Positions 1-7,063 of a stretch of 64,000 bases of DNA are shown piece by piece (position 1 is the first letter of the stretch; each line of letters opens with the position of its first letter). The position numbers and the translations under genes are program-made. Under the pieces are notes generated by a model, which had not been told where the DNA came from, did not search any database, and saw only the letters and a program-made list of their open reading frames with translations. Origin of the DNA: Pseudophaeobacter sp. EL27 (GTDB lineage: Bacteria > Pseudomonadota > Alphaproteobacteria > Rhodobacterales > Rhodobacteraceae); contig NZ_OMPQ01000013.1 of assembly GCF_900313025.1 (NCBI RefSeq), forward strand, positions 372,001 through 436,000, read 5' to 3'.

Positions 1-251
1 CGCTTCAGTTCAGCCTCATTTGGCTGACGCACCTTGGCGATGATATCCGAGGCCTTCCACAGGGCGGCAGCGGTCTTGATGATTTCAACACCGGCCTCCT
101 CATAGGTGGCATCGCTAAAGCCGGCCGCCAGGCCTGCACCGCTCTCAATCGCGCATTCATAGCCCAGTTTCTGCAGCTGACGCGCAGAATCCGGCGTCAT
201 AGCGACACGCGCCTCGCCGTTGATCACCTCTTTGGGTGTTCCAATTTTCAC
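1..251 (-). CDS. pntA: NAD(P) transhydrogenase subunit alpha, N-terminal part (partial)
   Basis: The reverse strand encodes about 83 residues beginning MKIGTPKEVINGEARVAMTP and runs off the window at position 1. This is the substrate-binding N-terminal fold shared by alanine dehydrogenase and the alpha subunit of proton-translocating transhydrogenase, which moves hydride between NADH and NADP+ at the inner membrane. The start is a GTG at 251, chosen because a GAGGGGG ribosome-binding site lies just upstream and the protein begins where the family normally begins. Alanine dehydrogenase is the alternative, but the KEV-NGE-RVAMTP pattern fits PntA better. The rest of the gene and any pntB lie outside the window. 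Confidence 0.8.
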   Translation of the reverse strand, partial: MKIGTPKEVINGEARVAMTPDSARQLQKLGYECAIESGAGLAAGFSDATYEEAGVEIIKTAAALWKASDIIAKVRQPNEAELK

Positions 252-321
252 CTTGTCGGTCCCCCTCGTACTGCCCGCCCCGGCATCGCCCGGGTACGGA
301 TCGCAAACATTATGACTATCC

Positions 322-340
322 TGCGCAATATATTTGCGCA
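322..340. promoter_or_regulatory. 19-bp perfect inverted repeat upstream of pntA
   Basis: TGCGCAA (322-328), TATAT spacer, TTGCGCA (334-340) forms a perfect 7-5-7 inverted repeat about 70 bp upstream of the pntA start. The AT-rich centre and half-site length suit a dimeric regulator such as an Lrp/AsnC or MarR protein, but that assignment is inference. The rest of 252-512 shows no gene. Confidence 0.45.
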
Positions 341-512
341 ATGGTTTCGCTGCGTCGCCGCATTTCACTGCCGCGTTGCCGCAATTCTGCACCACTCAAC
401 AAAACTGGTGCGGATTCTGCAACCGGCCCCTGAAATGGCACTACAATTGAAATGTTAGAGCCCTGCTCGTTTTTACCGCTCCGGACGCTTGGCCCTGTCC
501 TCTCTTTTTCCT

Positions 513-962
513 CTAGGCCCAGCGCCGGACCTTCTGTTCATAGCGCACCCAATCAGCTCGAAAGACCCGCCGCATTCGGTTTTCCTCGCCAATAATGAAG
601 CGCTTTTCCAGGATCCAGGTCAGCACCGGGATCAAGGGCAGCGCCAGAACCGCGTCAAAGTAGAGGATCAGCCCCGCCAGCACCATGACATCGCCCAGAT
701 AGATCGGGTTGCGACTGCGGGTGAAAATGCCGGACTGCACCAGCTTGCTGGGCGTTTCATGCGGCATCACCGTGGTTTTCTGGCGCCGCATTTCGGTCAC
801 TGCAAGAGCCATCAGAACCAGCCCGCCGCCCACCAGCAGCCCCCCCAGAAGATCTGCCCAGACCGGGCCAAAGCCCAATCCCATCGGCAGATACTGCGCC
901 TGACACCAGGCTAAGACGACAAAGCCAGCCAGCCAAACCGGAGGAAGGTCGATCCATTTCAT
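513..962 (-). CDS. Isoprenylcysteine carboxyl methyltransferase-like (ICMT/PEMT family) membrane protein
   Basis: A 149-residue integral membrane protein with about four hydrophobic segments. The conserved second half has RSRNPIYLGD (about residues 82-91) and an ending GEEN-(x)n-RYEQKVRRW, the SAM-binding pattern of bacterial ICMT/phospholipid methyltransferase homologues. Bacterial members have no prenylated CaaX substrate, so the real substrate is unknown; a small lipid or isoprenoid is possible. It lies on the minus strand, convergent with nothing, between pntA and the MBL-fold gene. The ATG at 962 is the first in frame; a GAGGAAAG stretch lies somewhat far upstream of it. Confidence 0.75.
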   Translation of the reverse strand: MKWIDLPPVWLAGFVVLAWCQAQYLPMGLGFGPVWADLLGGLLVGGGLVLMALAVTEMRRQKTTVMPHETPSKLVQSGIFTRSRNPIYLGDVMVLAGLILYFDAVLALPLIPVLTWILEKRFIIGEENRMRRVFRADWVRYEQKVRRWA

Positions 963-1016
963 TCCATGTCTCTTTCCTCAAAGCCGCAAAGCAGAGCTGC
1001 AGGGCTAATTTGCGGC

Positions 1017-1042
1017 ACCTTTCCCAGATCCCCAGGAAAGGT
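1017..1042. repeat. Perfect 8-bp inverted repeat between the MBL-fold and ICMT-like genes
   Basis: ACCTTTCC (1017-1024) and GGAAAGGT (1035-1042) can form an 8-bp stem with a 10-nt loop. There is no T-run on either side, so a terminator is not supported; an operator or mRNA structure is possible. Otherwise the 963-1180 gap shows nothing. Confidence 0.35.
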
Positions 1043-1180
1043 CCAGAGTTTTAGCAATTTCCGCCCCGATAAAAGAACAGTATGCCTGTTTTTAAAGCCC
1101 TGTCACAACTTCGTTCCCTGACCGGCGCTGAACCTGACCCCCAGCGGTACAAATCCCTAGGCTCAGCGGGTCATATTGAC

Positions 1181-2167
1181 CTATTCCCATTCCATCTCTT
1201 CAAAAACGCGACCGGCGTTCTTGGTTGCCAGCTCATCAAAAGTGTCCAGCCCGCGCCAGTCTTGCTGATCGACGTAATAGGCGCTCGCCAGATCGCCGCC
1301 CTCTTCGATATGCGCGCCAATCTTGCCACGCAGATCGTTGAGATAGTCCAGCGTATAGCGACGTACCTGATCAAAATTGGTGGGATGACCATGGCCCGGA
1401 ATCACATAGGTCGGCGCAATCGGCTCCAGTTTTTCCACCCAGGTCTCTACCCAGCAGCTGGTGCAGGTATGGGGAAAGATTGGCAGCATGCGCTCATGAA
1501 AGGCGATATCGCCGGCAATCATGATCTTCCACGCCGGGATCCAGACCTGCACATCACCCGGATCATGGGCCGGCCCCAGATGCAGCACCTGGATCTCCAC
1601 CCCGCCGAGGCTCAGATCATAGCGATCATCAAAGCTGATATTGGCATGTTCCATCCGGCTGTCACCGGCGCGATCCTTATTGTAGGCCTGCATGCGCTGC
1701 AAAATGAAGTCGCCGTTTTTCTGTGTTTCGGCAATGGCATCGACATGGCCCAGAATATCGACACCCTGATCGCGCCAATAGCCATTCCCCAGTACCGCAT
1801 GGCCCTGGCCATTCTCGTTGATGACCAAAACAACCGGCTGATCCGTCACCGCCTTGATCTCACCGTGCAGGGCCGCGGCCAGCGCATCCGAGGCGCCCGA
1901 GTTGATCACCACAACGCCTTCATCCGTCACAATGAAAGAGAGGTTGTTGTTGTGGCCGGCGTTTTCATAGGTCGGTGGCGCGGTGGCCCCGATGGCGGAA
2001 AACACATGCGGGATCACCTCTACCGGCTTGGAATAGAGCTCGGACTGGGGGTACTGATCGGCAATATCCTCGCTGGCAAGGCCTGCCACTGGCAGCCCCA
2101 TAACAAGTGCTGTGAGCCCAGCGGCACAGAGTGGCGCCACGCGCCCGGTCAACGCGGTTTCCGTCAT
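1181..2167 (-). CDS. Exported metallo-beta-lactamase-fold hydrolase with altered metal motif
   Basis: 328 residues with an N-terminal signal peptide (hydrophobic residues about 12-31, cleavage near ASE). The fold is recognisable from late MBL motifs: LGPAHDPGD with H201, MIAGD with D220 and VIPGHGHP with H259. The normal first motif HxHxDH is replaced: the aligned segment is NENGQGHAVLGN (residues 117-128), giving N119, Q121, H123 and A124 where His, His, Asp and His are expected. The usual VVVIDTG is VVVINSG. The overall layout resembles periplasmic MBL proteins of the SoxH/quinoprotein-associated type, which is family inference. Substrate and even metal content are uncertain. The start is supported by GGGAGG five to six bases upstream. 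Confidence 0.7.
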   Translation of the reverse strand: MTETALTGRVAPLCAAGLTALVMGLPVAGLASEDIADQYPQSELYSKPVEVIPHVFSAIGATAPPTYENAGHNNNLSFIVTDEGVVVINSGASDALAAALHGEIKAVTDQPVVLVINENGQGHAVLGNGYWRDQGVDILGHVDAIAETQKNGDFILQRMQAYNKDRAGDSRMEHANISFDDRYDLSLGGVEIQVLHLGPAHDPGDVQVWIPAWKIMIAGDIAFHERMLPIFPHTCTSCWVETWVEKLEPIAPTYVIPGHGHPTNFDQVRRYTLDYLNDLRGKIGAHIEEGGDLASAYYVDQQDWRGLDTFDELATKNAGRVFEEMEWE

Positions 2168-2318
2168 GTCATCCTCCCATTTGGTTCGCCCAAATCATTC
2201 ACACTTGCGAATATGATTGTAAATAGATTTTCCGCCCCGCCCCTGCCTCTGTGACGGAACGGCGCGCTTGCGCGGGGCGGCAGCGCCGATACCCTGCAAC
2301 AAACAGGAGGAGACAAAG

Positions 2319-3071
2319 ATGGATTTGAACGGGAAACACGCATTGGTCACCGGTGGCGGCACCGGCATCGGGCTTGCCATTGCCAAGGCCCTGGCGGAAC
2401 AGGGGGCACAAGTCACGATCACGGGGCGTCGCCAGGAGGTGCTAGAAGAAGTCGCAACTCAGGGCCTGCACCCCATGGCGATGGATGTGCGCAATGAAGA
2501 CGACATCGTTGCCAAGGTCGCCGCCGCTGTTGAGGCCCGCGGCCCGATCCAGATCTGTGTTGCCAATGCCGGCGTCGCCGAGGGCAAGGCCCTGCACAAG
2601 ACCTCGATGGAGTTTTGGCGTAACATGATGTCGACCAATCTGGACGGCGCCTTTCTGACCATTCGCGAATGCCTGAAATCCATGCATCAGGCGGACTGGG
2701 GCCGGATCATCACGGTGGCCTCAATTGCAGGCTTGCGCGGATTGAAGGGCGGCGCCTGCTATAGCGCCAGCAAACATGGCATGATTGGCCTCACCCGGGC
2801 GCTGAGCGAAGACTACATGGGCAGCCAGATCACCGCCAATGCCATTTGTCCCGGCTATGTCGACACCCCAATTGTCGACCGCAACATCAGCTCCATCGCC
2901 ACCCGGGCGGGCATCAGCGAAGAGGAAGCGCTCAAGGTCATGGTCAATGCCAACCGCCACCAGCGCCTGATCGAACCCGAAGAGGTATCGGCAGCGGCTA
3001 TGTGGCTTTGTGGTCCCGGCTCACAGTCGATCAACGGTCAAACGATCGAGATTGCAGGCGGTCAGACCTGA
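2319..3071 (+). CDS. SDR-family NAD(P)-dependent oxidoreductase
   Basis: 250-residue classical short-chain dehydrogenase. It shows the Rossmann motif TGGGTGIG near residue 12, NAG near residue 85, the catalytic YSASK motif near residue 150 and the PGYVDT motif after it. Such enzymes oxidise or reduce secondary alcohols or ketones on small acyl or cyclic substrates. The ATG at 2319 is chosen because AGGAGG lies directly upstream and residue 1 then begins MDLNGKHALVTG as in the family. It is followed after 13 bases by the MmcQ-like gene and then kynU, so a link to tryptophan or aromatic catabolism is plausible but unproven. 3-hydroxyacyl dehydrogenase is an alternative. Confidence 0.85.
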   Translation: MDLNGKHALVTGGGTGIGLAIAKALAEQGAQVTITGRRQEVLEEVATQGLHPMAMDVRNEDDIVAKVAAAVEARGPIQICVANAGVAEGKALHKTSMEFWRNMMSTNLDGAFLTIRECLKSMHQADWGRIITVASIAGLRGLKGGACYSASKHGMIGLTRALSEDYMGSQITANAICPGYVDTPIVDRNISSIATRAGISEEEALKVMVNANRHQRLIEPEEVSAAAMWLCGPGSQSINGQTIEIAGGQT

Positions 3072-3084
3072 TGAAGCTGACACG

Positions 3085-3459
3085 ATGAACCGCACGGAAT
3101 TCAACCAATTCTGCGCCACCTTTCCGGCTGCGGAACATGTGGTGCAATGGGGCAATTCCGACGTCTGGAAAGCAGGCGGCAAGCTCTTTGCCGTCTGCGG
3201 CTGGGCCGATGGGGACGACGCCTTTACCTTCAAGGCGGGCGAGATCGCCTTTGAGGTGCTGCAAACACGCCCCGGTGTGCGCCCAGCGCCCTATCTGGCC
3301 TCGCGCGGGATGAAATGGCTGCAGCAATTTGCCGAGGATGGCCTGACGGATGAGGAGCTGCGCAACAGTATCACGCTCTCCTATCAGATGGTCACGGCAG
3401 GCCTCTCCAAAAAGAAACGCGCCGCACTGGGTATCCCTGAGCCCGGATCCATTGGCTAG
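3085..3459 (+). CDS. MmcQ/YjbR family protein
   Basis: 124 residues matching the small MmcQ/YjbR family (CyaY-like fold): starts MNRTEFNQFCATFPAAEHVVQW, then an FAVCGWADGD strand and ending SYQMVTAGLSKKKRAALG. The family is often annotated as DNA-binding, but its biochemical role is not established. The start at 3085 follows the SDR stop by 13 bases, so the two are probably cotranscribed. No enzyme motifs are visible. Confidence 0.75.
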   Translation: MNRTEFNQFCATFPAAEHVVQWGNSDVWKAGGKLFAVCGWADGDDAFTFKAGEIAFEVLQTRPGVRPAPYLASRGMKWLQQFAEDGLTDEELRNSITLSYQMVTAGLSKKKRAALGIPEPGSIG

Positions 3460-3513
3460 GGAGCATCAACTGACACTGGACAGGTCAGATTGGATCGGAT
3501 ACGAAATACGAAA

Positions 3514-3526
3514 AAGCTTTAAGCTT
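3514..3526. promoter_or_regulatory. AAGCTT-T-AAGCTT inverted repeat upstream of kynU
   Basis: Two AAGCTT half sites flank a single T, 30 bp before the kynU ATG, in an AT-rich patch that is unusual for this GC-rich region. It could be an operator for a kynurenine regulator (in other bacteria KynR, an Lrp-type protein). No regulator gene is adjacent, so this is a guess. Confidence 0.3.
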
Positions 3527-3555
3527 GAAGCAACCCAGGATCCTGCGAGGCTCTC

Positions 3556-4749
3556 ATGACTGATTTTGCCGCCACCAAAGCGATGTTCGACCTGCCCGAG
3601 GGGATGATCTACCTCGATGGAAACTCTTTGGGTCCGCTGCCCAAAGCCACCAAGGATCGCGTCTCCTCGATGATTGAGGACGAGTGGGGCAAGATGCTGA
3701 TCACCGGCTGGAACAAGGCCGGCTGGATGCAGCAACCCACCGAAATGGGGGATCGTATCGGTCGGCTGATCGGCGCGGAAAAAGGCCATGTGATGATGGG
3801 GGATACCCTGTCGATCAAGGTCTATCAGGCCGTTGCCTCAGCGCTGGAGATGAACCCGGAGCGCCGCGTGGTGCTGTCTGACAATGGCAACTTCCCGTCT
3901 GATCTTTATATCGTGCAGGGGTTGCTGAAATCGCTGGGCAGTGTTTATGAGCTGCGGGTGGTGAACCCCGAGGATGTCGCTGACAACATCACGGATGAGA
4001 TTGCCGTCTTGATGCTCACGGAAGTAGACTATCGAAGTGGGCGCATGCACGACATGAAGGCCCTGACAGAGCTGGCCCATGCAAAAGGCGTGGTGACAGT
4101 TTGGGATCTGGCGCATTCCGCTGGCGCCCTGCCGGTGGATCTGGCCGAATGCAGGGCTGATTTTGCCGTGGGTTGCTCGTATAAATACCTCAACTCCGGC
4201 CCCGGCGGCCCAGCCTTCATCTATGTCGCGCCACGCCACATCGATACCGCGCGCCCTGCCCTGTCCGGCTGGCTGGGACATGAAGCCCCCTTTGCCTTTG
4301 ATCTGGACTATCGCCCGGGCACCGGCATTGAACGGATGCGCGTTGGCACCCCGCCGATGATCCAGCTGGCGGCGCTTAGTGCCTCTATGGATATCTGGGA
4401 TCAGGTCGATATGCAGGCCCTGCGCGCTCAGTCCATTGCGCTGTGTGATCGCTTCATTGCCGGCATTGAAGCCAGCTGCCCTGAGTTGACCCTGGCCTCC
4501 CCCCGCGATGGCGCGGCCCGCGGCAGTCAGGTCTCCTTTGCCTTTGAAGAGGGCTATGCAGCGATGCAAGCGGTGATTGATCGTGGCGTCATCGGGGATT
4601 TCCGCGCTCCGGATATCATGCGCTTTGGCTTTACCCCGCTCTATATTGACGAAGGTGATGTCGACGGCGCCGTGGCAATCATTGCCGATGTGATGAACAA
4701 CCGCCTCTGGGACAAGCCTGAGTACAAAATCCGCGCGGCTGTGACCTGA
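3556..4749 (+). CDS. kynU: Kynureninase
   Basis: 397-residue fold-type I PLP enzyme that cleaves L-kynurenine to anthranilate and alanine in tryptophan degradation. Visible family signatures are [11 protein letters not shown] (19-29), [10 protein letters not shown] with the PLP-contacting D184 and H187, and [13 protein letters not shown] with the Schiff-base lysine K210. Length is normal for bacterial KynU (about 400). GAGG sits five bases before the ATG at 3556. It precedes kynA by 148 bases on the same strand. The pathway also needs a kynurenine formamidase (KynB), which is not in this window. Confidence 0.95.
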   Translation: MTDFAATKAMFDLPEGMIYLDGNSLGPLPKATKDRVSSMIEDEWGKMLITGWNKAGWMQQPTEMGDRIGRLIGAEKGHVMMGDTLSIKVYQAVASALEMNPERRVVLSDNGNFPSDLYIVQGLLKSLGSVYELRVVNPEDVADNITDEIAVLMLTEVDYRSGRMHDMKALTELAHAKGVVTVWDLAHSAGALPVDLAECRADFAVGCSYKYLNSGPGGPAFIYVAPRHIDTARPALSGWLGHEAPFAFDLDYRPGTGIERMRVGTPPMIQLAALSASMDIWDQVDMQALRAQSIALCDRFIAGIEASCPELTLASPRDGAARGSQVSFAFEEGYAAMQAVIDRGVIGDFRAPDIMRFGFTPLYIDEGDVDGAVAIIADVMNNRLWDKPEYKIRAAVT

Positions 4750-4758
4750 TGGCCCCCC

Positions 4759-4783
4759 TTGGCACAAAGGCATTGCCCCTGTG
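4759..4783 (+). other. Stem-loop between kynU and kynA
   Basis: GGCACA (4759-4764) pairs with TGTGCC (4778-4783) just after the kynU stop. There is no T-run. It may only shape the intercistronic mRNA; confidence is low. Confidence 0.3.
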
Positions 4784-4897
4784 CCGGCCCTTTGGCTGGG
4801 TGGCGCTCTGGCGTCGCCTCGCCCAATGTGGCGCGCTGAACAAAAGGATCCCTACCTTTCCCTAAAAACGATAACTTTAAGGAAAAGGAGGGATCCG

Positions 4898-5755
4898 ATG
4901 AGTGATTCCAAGACCCAGGGCCAGAGCTGCCCCTTTAACCCGGCGGATGACGGCGCCCAGATGGATTTTGATGGGCGCATGTCTTATGGCGACTACCTGT
5001 CGCTGGACCTGCTGCTGAATGCACAAAAAACCTGGAGCGATACCCATGATGAGATGCTCTTCATCATCCAGCACCAGACATCAGAACTGTGGATGCGCCT
5101 GGCCATTCACGAGCTGCAGGCAGCACGTGCTCGGCTGATCAAGGGCGAGGCCCGCCAGGCCTTCAAGATGCTGGCGCGGGTGGCGCGGATCTTTGAGCAG
5201 CTGAACTCTGCCTGGGATGTGTTGCGCACCATGACCCCATCCGATTACACTGCCTTTCGCGATGCTCTGGGGCAAAGCTCGGGCTTTCAGTCGCACCAGT
5301 ACCGGCTGATTGAATTCATGCTGGGCAACCGCAACAAGGCAATGCTGAAACCCCATGCCCACCGCCCCGACCTGGTGGCGCTGTTGGAGGCCGAACTGGC
5401 CCAGCCCTCCCTGTATGATGTGGCGCTGCGGGCGCTGCACCAGCGTTTCGCCCTGCCTGAGGAGGTGATCAATCGCGACCTTTCTGCGGGTTATCAGGCC
5501 AGCGAAGCGGTTGAAGCCGCCTGGTCAGAAGTCTATCGCGCCCCCGATGCCCATTGGGAGCTCTATGAGCTGGCAGAGAAACTGGTGGATTTTGAGGACT
5601 ACTTCCGTCGCTGGCGCTTCAACCATGTCACCACTGTGGAACGGGTCATTGGCTTTAAACGCGGCACCGGTGGCACCGGCGGGGTGAACTATCTCAAACG
5701 CATGTTGGAGGTGGAGCTTTTCCCCGAGCTGTGGCACCTGCGCACCACGCTCTGA
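4898..5755 (+). CDS. kynA: Tryptophan 2,3-dioxygenase
   Basis: 285-residue cytosolic haem enzyme that opens the indole ring of L-tryptophan to N-formylkynurenine. Family residues are seen: [11 protein letters not shown] with the distal H59, [14 protein letters not shown] with the substrate-binding R136, the proximal haem ligand in [10 protein letters not shown] (H243) and the flexible GTGGTGG loop (about 257-263). Length matches bacterial TDO. The ATG at 4898 is preceded by AAGGAGGGATCC, a strong ribosome-binding site, and gives the normal N-terminus. It follows kynU; transcription probably ends in the hairpin-rich repeat just downstream. Confidence 0.95.
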   Translation: MSDSKTQGQSCPFNPADDGAQMDFDGRMSYGDYLSLDLLLNAQKTWSDTHDEMLFIIQHQTSELWMRLAIHELQAARARLIKGEARQAFKMLARVARIFEQLNSAWDVLRTMTPSDYTAFRDALGQSSGFQSHQYRLIEFMLGNRNKAMLKPHAHRPDLVALLEAELAQPSLYDVALRALHQRFALPEEVINRDLSAGYQASEAVEAAWSEVYRAPDAHWELYELAEKLVDFEDYFRRWRFNHVTTVERVIGFKRGTGGTGGVNYLKRMLEVELFPELWHLRTTL

Positions 5756-5767
5756 AGCCGGAAAATG

Positions 5768-5848
5768 GAGACGGGGGGCTCCCGCCCGTCTCGCAGCATC
5801 AAAGATGCCTCATCCCGTTGGGCCCGGCGCCGCGCTGACGCGCGGCGC
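5768..5848 (+). repeat. Three-hairpin dispersed intergenic repeat, copy A
   Basis: Three stem-loops follow each other: GAGACGGG/CCCGTCTC (5768-5792), GCATC-AAA-GATGC (5796-5808) and GCGCCGCGC-TGAC-GCGCGGCGC (5827-5848), with CGTTGGGCCCGG between the last two. The same order recurs at 31210-31292 and, inverted, at 31362-31447. It starts 12 bases after the kynA stop and lies between convergent kynA and the TetR gene, so a terminator or mRNA-stabilising role is plausible. Confidence 0.7.
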
Positions 5849-5887
5849 GGCAGCCTACGGCGGCCAGTGCTCCGCTTTGACACAAGC

Positions 5888-6493
5888 CTAAGAATGGTTG
5901 ACAGGTCTTGTGCCTGCAGGTGTCAGAGCTTCGGCGCAAAGTGCCGCGTAGCTCGCCACTCCGGCCTGATAGGCTGCATAGGACTGGGAGGTGTGTTTCA
6001 CCCCCTTCAGGCAGGCACAAAACAGACGCCCTATCGTTTCAGCATCACTGGTCAACACCACCTGGCCCCGCGCGAATTCCGAGGTCAACCAGGCCGCATA
6101 GAGGGCCTGCAGGCGCGCCTCCCCCTCTTCAATCATATCCCCAGCCACATTCATGGTCGCTTCCAACAGCTCCATCCCATGCGCCGAAGACATCATCGCC
6201 TCCATGCTTTCGCCGCCATGGGCCGCAAAGGCCCGCGCCAGGCGTTGGTGAAGCGTGACCTCCTCGGCCAGGGCCAGTGTGATCTTCATCGAGGCCTCTG
6301 TGTAATAGCTTTCGACCAGCGCTCGGAAAATCGCTTCTTTGTTTTTGAAATGCAGATAGAGCGCCGGGCGTGACATGCCCGCGCCCCGCGCGATGTCATC
6401 CATTGAGGTTTTACGAAACCCATAGGCCGAGAACCCCGCCCAGGCGGCGGCAAGAATGCTTTGAGTCTTGGTGTCAGGTGCAGAAAAAGTCAT
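5888..6493 (-). CDS. TetR/AcrR-family transcriptional regulator
   Basis: 201-residue TetR-type repressor. The N-terminal helix-turn-helix is clear around residues 20-55: GFSAYGFRKTSMDDIA, GAGMSRPALYLHFKNKEAIF. The C-terminal ligand domain is not assignable. The ATG at 6493 is preferred over an upstream in-frame GTG at 6499 because AGAAG lies seven bases before the ATG but overlaps the GTG. It is divergent from iorA with a 100-bp shared promoter region containing a perfect palindrome, so it most likely controls the molybdenum hydroxylase and itself. Confidence 0.88.
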   Translation of the reverse strand: MTFSAPDTKTQSILAAAWAGFSAYGFRKTSMDDIARGAGMSRPALYLHFKNKEAIFRALVESYYTEASMKITLALAEEVTLHQRLARAFAAHGGESMEAMMSSAHGMELLEATMNVAGDMIEEGEARLQALYAAWLTSEFARGQVVLTSDAETIGRLFCACLKGVKHTSQSYAAYQAGVASYAALCAEALTPAGTRPVNHS

Positions 6494-6501
6494 GCCCACG
6501 C

Positions 6502-6565
6502 TTCTGACAGTTTAGCAAGTTTTTGTCAATTGACACAGTGACACTTTGCGTGCATTTTGTCAGAA
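6502..6565. promoter_or_regulatory. Divergent TetR/iorA promoter-operator region
   Basis: A perfect palindrome TGTCAATTGACA lies at 6524-6535. It contains TTGACA on the plus strand (6530-6535) and on the minus strand (6529-6524), i.e. back-to-back candidate -35 elements. It is flanked by an outer inverted pair, TTCTGACA (6502-6509) and TGTCAGAA (6558-6565). The layout suits TetR dimers that shut both promoters at once. No convincing -10 boxes were found. Confidence 0.55.
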
Positions 6566-6594
6566 ACCCCGGACCCAGCAAAGAGGCCAGTCCC

Positions 6595-7059
6595 ATGTCA
6601 AAAACGCTCCGTATCAATGGCAAGACCCATGAGGTGGATCTGCCCGATGATGTGCCCCTGCTCTGGGTGTTGCGCGATGAGATCGGCCTGACCGGTACCA
6701 AATTTGGCTGTGGTGTGGCCGCCTGCGGGGCCTGCACCGTCCAGGTGGATGGTGAGGCCATACGGTCCTGCCAGCTGAGCCTCGGCGATGTCGAGGGAGA
6801 GGTGACCACAATCGAGGGTCTGGGCACACCAGACAATATGGCCAAGATCCAGGAGGCCTGGGTCGCACATCAGGTGGCGCAATGTGGCTACTGTCAGTCC
6901 GGCCAGATCATGCAGGCGGCCAGCCTGCTGGCGGAAAACCCCGCCCCCAGTGACGCAGAGATTGACGAGGCTATGCAGGGCAACCTGTGCCGCTGTGGCA
7001 CCTACCCGCGTATCCGCGCGGCCATCCACTCCGCCGCCAAAATGATGCAGGAGGCCTGA
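6595..7059 (+). CDS. iorA: (2Fe-2S) small subunit of a molybdenum hydroxylase (isoquinoline 1-oxidoreductase alpha type)
   Basis: 154-residue electron-transfer subunit of the xanthine oxidase family. The N-terminal plant-ferredoxin cluster has C39, C44, C47 and C59 ([12 protein letters not shown]). The C-terminal four-helix cluster has C97, C100 (QCGYCQSGQ), C132 and C134 (CRCGTY). It passes electrons from the Mo cofactor subunit encoded four bases downstream to an acceptor. The start at 6595 has AAGAGG eight bases upstream. It has no signal sequence, as is normal for these partners, which are co-exported with the Tat-bearing large subunit. The gene symbol is by family; the substrate is not known. 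Confidence 0.85.
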   Translation: MSKTLRINGKTHEVDLPDDVPLLWVLRDEIGLTGTKFGCGVAACGACTVQVDGEAIRSCQLSLGDVEGEVTTIEGLGTPDNMAKIQEAWVAHQVAQCGYCQSGQIMQAASLLAENPAPSDAEIDEAMQGNLCRCGTYPRIRAAIHSAAKMMQEA

Positions 7060-7063
7060 CCCC

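Noticed and set aside
489-914. Open frame of 141 codons opposite the ICMT-like gene
   Set aside because: It overlaps a membrane protein gene with clear family motifs on the other strand; its own translation is low complexity and without a ribosome-binding site.
1082-2254. 390-codon open frame opposite the MBL-fold gene
   Set aside because: Long antisense frames are common in GC-rich DNA; the minus-strand gene has a signal peptide, MBL motifs and a ribosome-binding site.
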